In this document: positions 44,839 to 52,563 of the stretch, piece after piece
Layout of the letters: the number at the start of each line of letters is the position of its first letter
Numbering within the stretch: position 1 is the stretch's first letter
Assembly: GCA_963841405.1 (NCBI GenBank)
Contig: CAWJCM010000005.1
Coordinates: 1 to 64,000 of the forward strand
From: DATBLE01 sp963841405
GTDB taxonomy: Bacteria > Actinomycetota > Thermoleophilia > Gaiellales > Gaiellaceae
Direction: 5' to 3'
Length of the DNA: 64,000 nucleotides
Made by a program: the position numbers and the translations under genes
Notes under the pieces: model-generated
What the model was told of the DNA's origin: nothing
The model's database searches: none
The model's input: only the letters and a program-made list of their open reading frames with translations

Positions 44839-44859
44839 GATCCGAACGAGAGGAGCACG

Positions 44860-45894
44860 ATGCCTACGGACACACCAATGCAGCTCGGAATGGTCGGGCT
44901 CGGCCGAATGGGCGCCGGTCTCGTGCGGCGACTCATGCACGACGGACATCGCTGCGTCGGCTATGACGTCTTTCCCGATGCCGTCAAGGCGTTGGAGGCC
45001 GACGGCGCGGTCGGCGCGACGTCACTCGAAGAGTTCGTCTCCAAGCTCGACAAGCCACGGGCGGCATGGGTGATGGTGCCGGCCGGCGAGATCACCGACA
45101 AGACCATCACGGCGCTCGGTGACGTTCTCGATCCGGGGGACACGATCATCGACGGCGGGAACAGCTACTACCACGACGACCTCCGCCATGCCGCGGCGCT
45201 CAGGGAGAAAGGCATCCACCACGTCGACGTGGGAACGAGCGGTGGCGTCTGGGGCTTCGAGCGGGGTTTCTGCCTGATGATCGGCGGCGAGACGGAGGTC
45301 GTCGACCGGCTGAGTCCGATCTTCGCCTCGATCGCACCCGGCGTCGATGCCGCTCCACGCACGCCGGGCCGGACGGGCGAGCCGGCGCAGGCCGAGCACG
45401 GCTACTACCACTGTGGCCCGAACGGCGCCGGACACTTCGTGAAGATGGTCCACAACGGCATCGAGTACGGGCTGATGGCGGCGTTCGCGGAGGGCCTCAA
45501 CATCATCAAGAACGCCGACGTCGGCAAGCGTCAGCGCGAGATGGACGCAGAGACCGCGCCGCTGGAGCATCCGGAGCTGTACCAGTACGAGATCGACACG
45601 ACAGAGGTCGCCGAGGTCTGGCGCCGAGGCAGCGTCGTCGGCGCGTGGCTGCTCGATCTCACCGCGGAGGCGTTGCACGCATCGCCCGGTCTGGAGGAAT
45701 TCGCGGGTCGCGTCTCCGACTCCGGAGAGGGCCGCTGGACGTCCATCGCTGCAATCGACGTGGGCGTTCCCGCACCCGTCCTGACGACCGCGCTCTACTC
45801 CCGCTTCGGGTCGCGCGGGCTCGACGAGTTCGCCGACAAGCTCCTTTCCGCAATGCGCAAGGAGTTCGGCGGCCACGACGAGAAGGCTTCGTGA
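44860..45894 (+). CDS. gnd: 6-phosphogluconate dehydrogenase, short form, probably NAD-dependent
   Basis: A 344-residue decarboxylating 6-phosphogluconate dehydrogenase of the short class. The Rossmann motif is GMVGLGRMGAGL, and strand 2 ends in D36 (GYDVFPDAV), which favours NAD over NADP. The substrate loop GTSGGVWGFERGF and the catalytic GAGHFVKMVHNGIEYG (K195, N199) are intact. GAGGAG precedes the ATG. The stop overlaps the pgl start. NADH made here could feed the NDH-2 encoded at the head of the operon. Confidence 0.9.
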   Translation: MPTDTPMQLGMVGLGRMGAGLVRRLMHDGHRCVGYDVFPDAVKALEADGAVGATSLEEFVSKLDKPRAAWVMVPAGEITDKTITALGDVLDPGDTIIDGGNSYYHDDLRHAAALREKGIHHVDVGTSGGVWGFERGFCLMIGGETEVVDRLSPIFASIAPGVDAAPRTPGRTGEPAQAEHGYYHCGPNGAGHFVKMVHNGIEYGLMAAFAEGLNIIKNADVGKRQREMDAETAPLEHPELYQYEIDTTEVAEVWRRGSVVGAWLLDLTAEALHASPGLEEFAGRVSDSGEGRWTSIAAIDVGVPAPVLTTALYSRFGSRGLDEFADKLLSAMRKEFGGHDEKAS

Positions 45895-46562
45895 GCGGAC
45901 CGCAGATAGAGATTCTCCCCGATGCCGCCGCCGTCGCCGAGCGTGGTGCGGCGTATGTCGTCGAACAGGCGCACGCCGCGATCGCTGACCGCGGACGGTT
46001 CACGTTCGCGGTCAGCGGCGGGCGCACGCCGTGGGCGATGTTCGCGCACCTCGTGGGCAAGGTGTCGTGGGAGAAGACGACGATCTACCAGGTGGACGAG
46101 CGCGTCGCGCCCGACGGCCACCCGGATCGCAACCTCACGCACCTGCGCGCGAGCCTCCCACCCGGAGGAGCGGCCGACGTGAGAGCGATGCCCGTCGAGG
46201 CACACGACCTCGAGTCCGCGGCCGCCGACTACGCGAGGTCACTGCCCGAGGCCTTCGATCTGGTTCACCTCGGCCTCGGGCCGGACGGGCACACCGCCTC
46301 ACTTGTCCCCGACGACCCGGTCCTGGATGTCACGGATCGCGGCGTCGCAGTGACGGGGCCGTACCAGGGCCACCCACGGATGACTCTGACCTATCCCACG
46401 CTCAACGCCGCCAGGCACGTGCTCTGGCTCGTGACGGGCGAGGACAAGGTGGACGCTCTGCAGCGCCTCCGGGCGGGCGACACCTCGATTCCGGGCGGGC
46501 GCATCACCGCCGCGAACGCGCTGATAGTCGCCGACTCGGCGGCTGCAGGGCCAACCACCTAG
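45891..46562 (+). CDS. pgl: 6-phosphogluconolactonase
   Basis: A 223-residue lactonase of the NagB/Pgl type that hydrolyses 6-phosphogluconolactone. Motifs: FAVSGGRTPWAMFAHL (phosphate binding), VDERVAPDGHPDRN and LVHLGLGPDGHTASL (catalytic region). The GTG start overlaps the gnd stop by 4 bases. Its end overlaps the stop of convergent rpiA by 4 bases, closing the operon that began with ndh. Confidence 0.92.
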   Translation: MSGPQIEILPDAAAVAERGAAYVVEQAHAAIADRGRFTFAVSGGRTPWAMFAHLVGKVSWEKTTIYQVDERVAPDGHPDRNLTHLRASLPPGGAADVRAMPVEAHDLESAAADYARSLPEAFDLVHLGLGPDGHTASLVPDDPVLDVTDRGVAVTGPYQGHPRMTLTYPTLNAARHVLWLVTGEDKVDALQRLRAGDTSIPGGRITAANALIVADSAAAGPTT

Positions 46563-47209
46563 CGCAGGCTGCGGATCTCGACCTGCTCACCGCGGGCGCT
46601 CACGACGTCGGAGACCATCGACGCCGGGAAGAGGCCGTGCTCGACGACGCCCACGGTCGCCGAAAGGCGGTGCGCCAACTCTGCGGGATCGCCGATGTCG
46701 CCCGTGTAGTCGGCGATCACACCGCCGTCGGGACTGCGTGGGACGTCGCGGATCTCGACCGAGCCGAGCCGCTGGAGCGTCGCCGCCAGGCCGTACTCGA
46801 GCAGCTCGAGCGGGACGGGGGCCGAGAGGCCTTCGACGAGCTTATTCGACGAGACGATCACGACGAACCGATCAGCCGCTGCAGCGACCGCTTTCTCTCG
46901 TGTGTGCGCCGCGCCGCCGCCCTTCACGAGCCAGCCCTTGGGATCGACCTGGTCAGCGCCGTCGATGGCCATGTCGAGCCGAGCGACCGCGTCTACCCCG
47001 GCAAAGGACTCGACGGTCATGCCGAGGGCCCTCGCCGCCTCCGCTGTTCGCGGAGACGTGGACACGCAGCGCAGGTTGAGCCCCCGCGACGCAAGTGCCG
47101 GAAGCAGGAAAGCGACGGTGGAGCCTGTGCCGAGACCAAGGAGCATCCCGTCCTCCACGAGCCGCGCGACCGCCTCGGCTGCAAGCTGCTTCTCACGATC
47201 CACACTCAC
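46559..47209 (-). CDS. rpiA: Ribose-5-phosphate isomerase A
   Basis: A 216-residue isomerase converting ribulose 5-phosphate to ribose 5-phosphate. Signatures: LLGLGTGSTVAFLL, AIDGADQVDPKGWLVKGGGAAHTREK with the catalytic acidic and Lys residues, and VIVSSNKLVEGL. The start is GTG. It lies on the opposite strand, tail to tail with pgl, and completes the non-oxidative branch. It is divergent from the ROK kinase across 187 bp that contains a gene fragment. Confidence 0.92.
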   Translation of the reverse strand: MSVDREKQLAAEAVARLVEDGMLLGLGTGSTVAFLLPALASRGLNLRCVSTSPRTAEAARALGMTVESFAGVDAVARLDMAIDGADQVDPKGWLVKGGGAAHTREKAVAAAADRFVVIVSSNKLVEGLSAPVPLELLEYGLAATLQRLGSVEIRDVPRSPDGGVIADYTGDIGDPAELAHRLSATVGVVEHGLFPASMVSDVVSARGEQVEIRSLR

Positions 47210-47290
47210 ACGGTCGAGAGCCTAACGCCTCGGGTCGTTCCAGAGGTGGCTCTGCCGGGCTCCGTCAGGTCGCGCTGGATCTTCTTCCAC

Positions 47291-47384
47291 ACTCGAGAAG
47301 CTGTCTGCTCCGGTCGATGCTGTACATGATCTGGAGGGAGCCCTCCTTGGTCGGCTCGACGTCGCGACGAAACCCGCTCCGATA
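47291..47384 (-). pseudogene. Possible fragment of a GH15 glucoamylase/trehalase gene
   Basis: In the rpiA/ROK gap one minus-strand frame reads YRSGFRRDVEPTKEGSLQIM and continues YSIDRSRQLLE. GH15 enzymes carry a GxLQIMYGIDGxRxLxE stretch, so this looks like a 30-residue relic. No other part of such a gene is visible. The call rests on one short match and could be chance. Confidence 0.35.
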
Positions 47385-47396
47385 GAGTCGCCCTCC

Positions 47397-48383
47397 GTGG
47401 CCTCGGGCGAACAGGCGGGTCCCGGCAGGTCGATCACCGCCGGTGTCGACCTGGGTGGGACCAAGATCCAGACCGTCGTCCTGCGCGACGAAGAGGTCGC
47501 CGGCAGCGCGCGCGTACTGACTCCCCAGACGGGGAATCCGGGGGACGTCGTCGACGCCATCGTCGGGACGATCCTGACGTCGCTCGAAGCCGCGGGCGCG
47601 ACCGACAGGGAGCTCCGCGGCATCGGCATCGGCGCGCCGGGCGAGATCGACCCGAAGTCGGGAGCGGTGCTGCTCGCCGCCAACGTCCCTGGATTCTCGG
47701 CACGCGTCGAGCTCGGGCGCCTCGTCTCGACGGCGCTCGGCAAGATCAGGGTCACCGTCGGGAACGACGTCAGCGTCGGCGTGCTCGGCGAGTACCGTCG
47801 TGGCGCGGGACGTCCGTACGACAACCTGCTCGGGGTCTGGGTCGGCACCGGCGTCGGCGGCGGCCTCATCGTGGACGACAAGCTCCATGACGGACGCGGG
47901 GCGGGCGGCGAGATCGGCCACATGGTGGTACGGCCTGGGGGCCGGCGCTGCAGCTGCGGGCGGCGCGGCTGTCTCGAGGCGTACGCAGGGCGTTTGAGCA
48001 TGGAGCGGCGCGCGCGAACGCTCGTCAAGGGTGGCCACAAGACGAACCTCTTCAAGATCATGAAGAAGCGCGGGCGTAAGCGCCTCAGCTCCGGCGTCTA
48101 TGCGAGAGCCTTGAAGCGAGGCGACAAGCTGACGAAGCAGCTCCTGGACGACGCGGCCTGGGCTCTCGGACTCGCCTTCGCGTCGGCTCAGAACCTCCTC
48201 GACCTGGAGGCGATCATCGTCGGTGGTGGGCTCGGAGATCGGCTCGGACAGCCCTTCGTCGACCAGATCGTCGCCCAGATGACACCGCACCTCTTCGTGC
48301 CGGATAACCCGCCGGCCGTTCTGCGCACCGAGCTCGGCGATCTCTCGGGTGCCGTCGGCGCCGCCGTGCTCGCCGGCGGATAG
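47397..48383 (+). CDS. ROK-family glucokinase
   Basis: A 328-residue ROK kinase. The phosphate loop is GVDLGGTKIQTVVL (16-29), the catalytic Asp lies in VGNDVSVGVLGEYRRG, and the ROK zinc site is present: GGEIGHMVVRPGGRRC followed by CSCGRRGCLEAYAG with three Cys. It probably phosphorylates glucose released from glucans or trehalose, supplying glucose 6-phosphate to the adjacent pathway. The insert around LVKGGHKTNLFKIMKKRGRKRL is unusually basic. The start is GTG. The 3' end faces the PEP-mutase-like gene. Confidence 0.87.
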   Translation: MASGEQAGPGRSITAGVDLGGTKIQTVVLRDEEVAGSARVLTPQTGNPGDVVDAIVGTILTSLEAAGATDRELRGIGIGAPGEIDPKSGAVLLAANVPGFSARVELGRLVSTALGKIRVTVGNDVSVGVLGEYRRGAGRPYDNLLGVWVGTGVGGGLIVDDKLHDGRGAGGEIGHMVVRPGGRRCSCGRRGCLEAYAGRLSMERRARTLVKGGHKTNLFKIMKKRGRKRLSSGVYARALKRGDKLTKQLLDDAAWALGLAFASAQNLLDLEAIIVGGGLGDRLGQPFVDQIVAQMTPHLFVPDNPPAVLRTELGDLSGAVGAAVLAGG

Positions 48384-48440
48384 CTCAGCGCGACGAGAGG
48401 CGTCCCGACCGTCGCCGGAAAGCGCGCCGCACGGCCGTGC

Positions 48441-49262
48441 TCAAGACTTCTTCTTGGACAGCCCTCTGAGCGCACGGCCGAGCAGGTCGGGCGGCACGTG
48501 GCCGGCCGCGTACCCGGACGTCCCCTCGTCGATCAGCTCGCGCGCGCCTGCGACGAGCGCGCCGTATGCAGCGCCGGCGAGCAGGCTGCCCGTCGAGATC
48601 CGCCGCACGCCGGCCGCCTCGAGCTCGCCGATCGGCGGCGCGGACGTCAGCGCGAGGACGTTCACCGGCGCCCCCGCCTCGTCGACCACCCGGCGGATGT
48701 CGTCGAGCCGGGTCAGGCCGGGGGCGTAGAGGCAGTCTGCGCCCGCGTCGCGATACGCGACCAGGCGCTCGATCGTCCCGTCGAGGTCGTCCACCCCGCG
48801 GATGTGGTGCTCGCAGCGGCCGGTCAACACCATGCCGGCCTCGTGCGCAGCCCCGGCCGCCTCCGCCACGCGTGCGGCCGCGTCCTCGACCGCGTCGATC
48901 CCATCGGTCGCGGGGTCGAAGTCCTCGATCGAGCAGCCGGACGCGCCCGCCTCCGCGAGCAGGCGGACCGTCTCGGCCACTCCGCCCGGCTCGTCGGGAT
49001 AGAGGCGCTCGCTGTCGACGTTCAGCGGGACGCTCACGGCGGCGGCGACCGCCTCGACGTGCGCGACGAGCTCGTCGCGAGTGACCTGCTGGTCCGCCTT
49101 GCCGAGCGACCACGCGAACCCCGCGCTCGTCGTCGCGAGGGCCGGGAAACCGAGCGTCTCCAGCAGCCGCGCCGAGCCGACCTCCCACGGGTTCGGCATC
49201 ACGAAGAGCCGGTCTCCGGCGTGGAGCTCGCGGAAGCGAGCGCGCGAGTCGGCGACGGACAC
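48441..49262 (-). CDS. PEP mutase/isocitrate lyase superfamily protein
   Basis: A 273-residue TIM-barrel enzyme of the phosphoenolpyruvate mutase/2-methylisocitrate lyase superfamily. Visible are LFVMPNPWEVGSARLLE, SVPLNVDSERLY (metal-binding Asp and Glu), GCSIEDF and LTGRCEHHIRG. The KKCGH-type catalytic loop of the lyases is absent, so it is more like the oxaloacetate decarboxylase or carboxyPEP-mutase-like members. The exact reaction is unknown. The start is GTG, divergent from the binding-protein gene across 44 bp. Confidence 0.82.
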   Translation of the reverse strand: MSVADSRARFRELHAGDRLFVMPNPWEVGSARLLETLGFPALATTSAGFAWSLGKADQQVTRDELVAHVEAVAAAVSVPLNVDSERLYPDEPGGVAETVRLLAEAGASGCSIEDFDPATDGIDAVEDAAARVAEAAGAAHEAGMVLTGRCEHHIRGVDDLDGTIERLVAYRDAGADCLYAPGLTRLDDIRRVVDEAGAPVNVLALTSAPPIGELEAAGVRRISTGSLLAGAAYGALVAGARELIDEGTSGYAAGHVPPDLLGRALRGLSKKKS

Positions 49263-49306
49263 GATGCCATCTTCAACGACTGCAACCGGGCTAGGCTTCC
49301 CGACCG

Positions 49307-50215
49307 ATGCGGCCGTTCGCGATCGGCCTCGTGCTGGCGGCGCTCGCCGCTTCGGCCGGCTCGTCGGCGGCCGCGCCGCCTCCCCTGCTGATCGCGGGCG
49401 ACGGGCTCTCGCCCGCGGTCAGGGCCGGCGCTGCCCGCTACTTCGCGTGGATCGACTCGCGCGGCGGCGTCAACGGACGCCGGATCGCGTTCCGCGCGAC
49501 CACCCCCGGTGAGCAGCCGCTGGCCGTCCTTGCCGCGGCGGGTGCGCCGGATCCGGTGCCGCAGCTTGTTCTCAGCGGCTCGGCAGCGGCGCGCGGCCGC
49601 GCCTGGGCCGTCGGCTACGTGCCCGGCTACCGGCTGGAAGCCTCGGTGCTCGCGCGCCAGATCGCGAAGACGCGGCCCGGAGCCACGACCGCCGTCCTGT
49701 ACTCGGACGACGCGGACGGGCGCGAGCTGCTCGGCTGGTTCCGGCGGTTCGCCCGCGTGGCCGTCGCCTCCACCGATCCCACGGTCGTACGCGCCTCCGG
49801 CGCGGACACGCTCGTCGTGCTCTCCTCGCGGCCTCTGGCACTGGCCCCGCGCGACTGGTTCGTCTACGCCAACGCCGCCGCGACCGAGCCCATCGCCGGC
49901 GCGGTCTCGACCGTCTACGTCCGCACGCCCGGTGATCCGGCGTGGGCATCCGATCCGACCCCGCCGCGGTTGCGGCCGGCGAACGACGGGCAGGCGCTCG
50001 GCCTCGCGGCCGCCTACTCGCTCGTCGACGCCCTGCGCAGAGCGGGAAATGCGCCCGCGCGGTCGGCCGTCCTGACCGCGCTGCGCCGGTCGGTCGAGGC
50101 GGACAACCCGTTCCTGGTTCCCGGGATCGTCGTCCGTGGCGGCATCCACCAGGTGGCGCTCCGGCGCTGGACGGCCGGGAGCTGGCGTGTGATCACGCCC
50201 CCACTCGCCGGCTAG
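49307..50215 (+). CDS. Secreted type I periplasmic-binding-fold protein (LivK-like)
   Basis: A 302-residue protein with a signal peptide (MRPFAIGLVLAALAASAGSS) and a short branched-chain amino acid binding-protein fold: ARYFAWIDSRGGVNGRRIAF is the usual N-terminal strand-helix of LivK proteins, and NDGQALGLAAAYSLVDALRRAG fits the C-terminal lobe. It is shorter than most LivK proteins (about 380), with condensed lobes, so ligand binding may differ. No ABC permease adjoins it, though an orphan LivG-like ATPase lies 15 kb away. Confidence 0.72.
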   Translation: MRPFAIGLVLAALAASAGSSAAAPPPLLIAGDGLSPAVRAGAARYFAWIDSRGGVNGRRIAFRATTPGEQPLAVLAAAGAPDPVPQLVLSGSAAARGRAWAVGYVPGYRLEASVLARQIAKTRPGATTAVLYSDDADGRELLGWFRRFARVAVASTDPTVVRASGADTLVVLSSRPLALAPRDWFVYANAAATEPIAGAVSTVYVRTPGDPAWASDPTPPRLRPANDGQALGLAAAYSLVDALRRAGNAPARSAVLTALRRSVEADNPFLVPGIVVRGGIHQVALRRWTAGSWRVITPPLAG

Positions 50216-50235
50216 GACGCTCCGAAGCGGTGGCA

Positions 50236-50249
50236 GCGACGGCCGTCGC
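50236..50249. terminator. Palindromic hairpin between convergent genes
   Basis: A perfect 14-bp palindrome GCGACGGCCGTCGC, foldable as a 5-bp stem with a GGCC loop, lies in the 62-bp gap between the convergent binding-protein and sigma-factor genes. It has no T-run. Confidence 0.35.
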
Positions 50250-50277
50250 GCGGCGCCGCCCTGGTTCCGGCCGCGGT

Positions 50278-51198
50278 TCAGGCCGCGTCGGCGAGGTCGT
50301 CGCCGCTCGCCGCAACCACGCCTTCGAGGTTGTCCGCGAGCTTCGCGAAGGCGCTCTGCTCGAGCTGGCGAACGCGCTCGCGCGTCAGCCCCAGCTCGCG
50401 GCCGATCGCCTCCAGCGTGAGGCTCTCACCGTCGAAGCCGAACCGCAGCTCGACCACGCGGCGCTCCCGCTCCGGCAGGGCGGCCACGGCTCGACGGATG
50501 CCGGCGTCCCGCAGGATGCGTCCCGCCTCCTCCACCGCGTCGACGACGTCGGGGTCGGCGAACAGGTCGCCGAGCTCGCCGTCGCCGGTGTCGCCGACGG
50601 GCCGGTTGAGCGAGACGGTCGCCTCGACCGCCTCCAGCGCGTCCCGGGCGTGGTGCAACTCAAGTTCCGCGGCGCGGGCGAGTTCCTCCACGGTCGGCTC
50701 ACGGCCTTCCGCGACCTCGAAGCGCTGGCGCGCGCGGGCGAGCTTGCGCCGGCGCTCGTCGACGTGCACGGGAAGGCGGATCGTCTTCGCCTGGTTCGCG
50801 ACCGCACGCTGGCAGGCCTGACGGATCCACCAGGTGGCGTACGTCGAGAACTTGAACCCCTTGCGCCAGTCGAACTTCTCGACGGCGCGGTTCAGCCCGA
50901 TAACGCCCTCCTGGACGAGATCGCCGAGCGGAACGCCCTGGCCCATGAACCGCCGCGCGACGTGGACGACGAGGCGCAGGTTCGAGTTGATCATGCGCTC
51001 CTTCGCCACATGGTCCCCGCGCTCGATCCTCTTCGCCAGCTCGACCTCCTCCGCGGCCGTGAGCAGCGGGTAGCGGCCCAGCTGGTTCATGAACAGGGTG
51101 AGCGAGTCGCCGCTGGCGGCCTCGTCGTAGGACGTGTCGAGGCGCTCCTGCTCGGGCTCTTCCTCGACGATCGGCGTGAATTCTGTGTTCAGGGTCAA
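50278..51198 (-). CDS. Primary-like (group 1/2) sigma-70 factor
   Basis: A 306-residue sigma factor with regions 1.2 to 4.2: DSLTLFMNQLGRYPLL, then AKERMINSNLRLVVHVARRF and LGDLVQEGVIGLNRAVEKFD (2.1-2.2), FKFSTYATWWIRQACQRAV (2.3-2.4), a region 3, and LGLTRERVRQLEQSAFAKL (4.2). It lacks the long acidic region 1.1 of major RpoD, so it is probably a group 2 factor. The TTG start follows AGAAGGAG at good distance. It is a single leftward gene. Confidence 0.9.
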   Translation of the reverse strand: MTLNTEFTPIVEEEPEQERLDTSYDEAASGDSLTLFMNQLGRYPLLTAAEEVELAKRIERGDHVAKERMINSNLRLVVHVARRFMGQGVPLGDLVQEGVIGLNRAVEKFDWRKGFKFSTYATWWIRQACQRAVANQAKTIRLPVHVDERRRKLARARQRFEVAEGREPTVEELARAAELELHHARDALEAVEATVSLNRPVGDTGDGELGDLFADPDVVDAVEEAGRILRDAGIRRAVAALPERERRVVELRFGFDGESLTLEAIGRELGLTRERVRQLEQSAFAKLADNLEGVVAASGDDLADAA

Positions 51199-51269
51199 TC
51201 AACTCCTTCTCTGGCTTTATCTCTTCAAACGAATATGAGCGGCGGCGCATTCCGCCGGCCTGCCCCGTT

Positions 51270-52460
51270 TCAGGCCCGGATGGTGAGGCTCTCGAGATCG
51301 CGCGGATAGTCGGTGAGGATCTCGAGGCCGTCGTCGGTGACGACCACCGTGTCCGAGTGGCGGAAACCGCCGAGCCCTTCCTGGTAGACGCCCGGCTCGA
51401 TCGTGAAGACCATCCCCGGCTCGAGCGGTGTGTGGTCGCCGACGTCGAGGAACGGCGCCTCGTGGTTGCGCAGGCCGATGGCGTGGCCGGTGTGCTGCCG
51501 CCAGAGCGGGAGGATGTCGTGCTTCGCGAAGTAGTCGAGGACGGCCTGGTCGACGTCGGCGCAGGTCGCGCCCGGGCGGATCGCGTCGAAGGCGGCCTGC
51601 TGGGCGGCGACCACGTGGTCGAAGAGCCGGCGCTGCTCGTCCGTGGGCGTGCCGATCACCATGCCACGCTCGAGCTCGGCGTTGTAGCCCCAGACGGGTG
51701 CGGCCGTCTCGGTGACGAGCATGTCGCCGGGTCGGAACGTGAGGTTGTGCGCGACCGCGTGCGCCCAGGCGCTGCGGCGGCCGATCTGGCCGCGGTACCC
51801 GGCGGTAGCGCCGTCCTGCGAGCCGAGCTGACCGGCGTAGTCGGGGCCGAGCGCTCTCAGCATCGCCAGCGTCGCCTCGTGGCCGGCGCGCAGGCTCGCC
51901 TCGGCCTCGGTCGCCCCGGGCACCGAGTACTGCTGGAGCAGCCGGTGCGCGTGCTCGCACCAGCGGGCGCTCTGCCGGATCAGCTCGACCTCGGCCGGGC
52001 TCTTGCGCGCCATCGAGCGCTCGATCACGTCGGAGAGCGGCGCGACCGTCGAGCCGGTCACCTCGGAGAGCGCAGGGCCCTGGTAGCCGAGAATGCCGGG
52101 GTAGCCGTCGGAATCGGCGCCGATCCGGTCGCGGAGGCCCAGGTCGGCCAGCACGCGCGCCCAGATCCTCATCGGGTGCTCGGTGCCCGGGTACTCGGGG
52201 TACGACTCGATCCGCTCGAAGCTCGACTCCTCGCGCGTGCGCTCGACCTCGAACTCGGGGACGAGGACCGCCGTGTCGCCGGCCGCGTTCTGCGCGAAGG
52301 CGATCGGGCGCTCGTTCGAGAGGAAGCTGAAGCCGGTCGTGTACTGGATGTAGGCCTGGTCGAAGAGGACGACGCCGCTCAGCCCCTCCGCGCGCGCATG
52401 CTCGAGCAGGCGCTCGCGCCGCGCCGCGAGCTCGGCGGCCGGAATGCCCGTCGCTTGCAC
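51270..52460 (-). CDS. M24 peptidase-family protein (Xaa-Pro aminopeptidase-like)
   Basis: A 396-residue pita-bread-fold protein with the creatinase-type N-terminal domain (1-150) and the M24 catalytic domain (155-390). Conserved parts are HTGHAIGLRNHEAP and MVFTIEPGVY. Two usual metal Asp positions read Glu (VTETAAPVWGYNAELERG), and the last Glu position reads Ser (GGFRHSDTVVV), so it differs from classical dinuclear aminopeptidases. It may cleave another C-N bond or hydrolyse a small molecule, as some M24 relatives do. Separated by 71 bp from the sigma gene. Confidence 0.8.
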   Translation of the reverse strand: MQATGIPAAELAARRERLLEHARAEGLSGVVLFDQAYIQYTTGFSFLSNERPIAFAQNAAGDTAVLVPEFEVERTREESSFERIESYPEYPGTEHPMRIWARVLADLGLRDRIGADSDGYPGILGYQGPALSEVTGSTVAPLSDVIERSMARKSPAEVELIRQSARWCEHAHRLLQQYSVPGATEAEASLRAGHEATLAMLRALGPDYAGQLGSQDGATAGYRGQIGRRSAWAHAVAHNLTFRPGDMLVTETAAPVWGYNAELERGMVIGTPTDEQRRLFDHVVAAQQAAFDAIRPGATCADVDQAVLDYFAKHDILPLWRQHTGHAIGLRNHEAPFLDVGDHTPLEPGMVFTIEPGVYQEGLGGFRHSDTVVVTDDGLEILTDYPRDLESLTIRA

Positions 52461-52563
52461 GTGCGGGACGATATCGCCCTTGCCGTTCCGCCCCGAGCTT
52501 GAACTCGAACGCGGCTTCTGCGATCAGCGGCCCGGCCCGGCCGAGATCCTCCTCGGTGCCTGA

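Noticed and set aside
48429..48440. Palindrome GCACGGCCGTGC as a terminator after the ROK kinase
   Set aside because: It has no loop beyond its own centre, directly abuts the next gene's stop codon, and short GC palindromes are common at this base composition.
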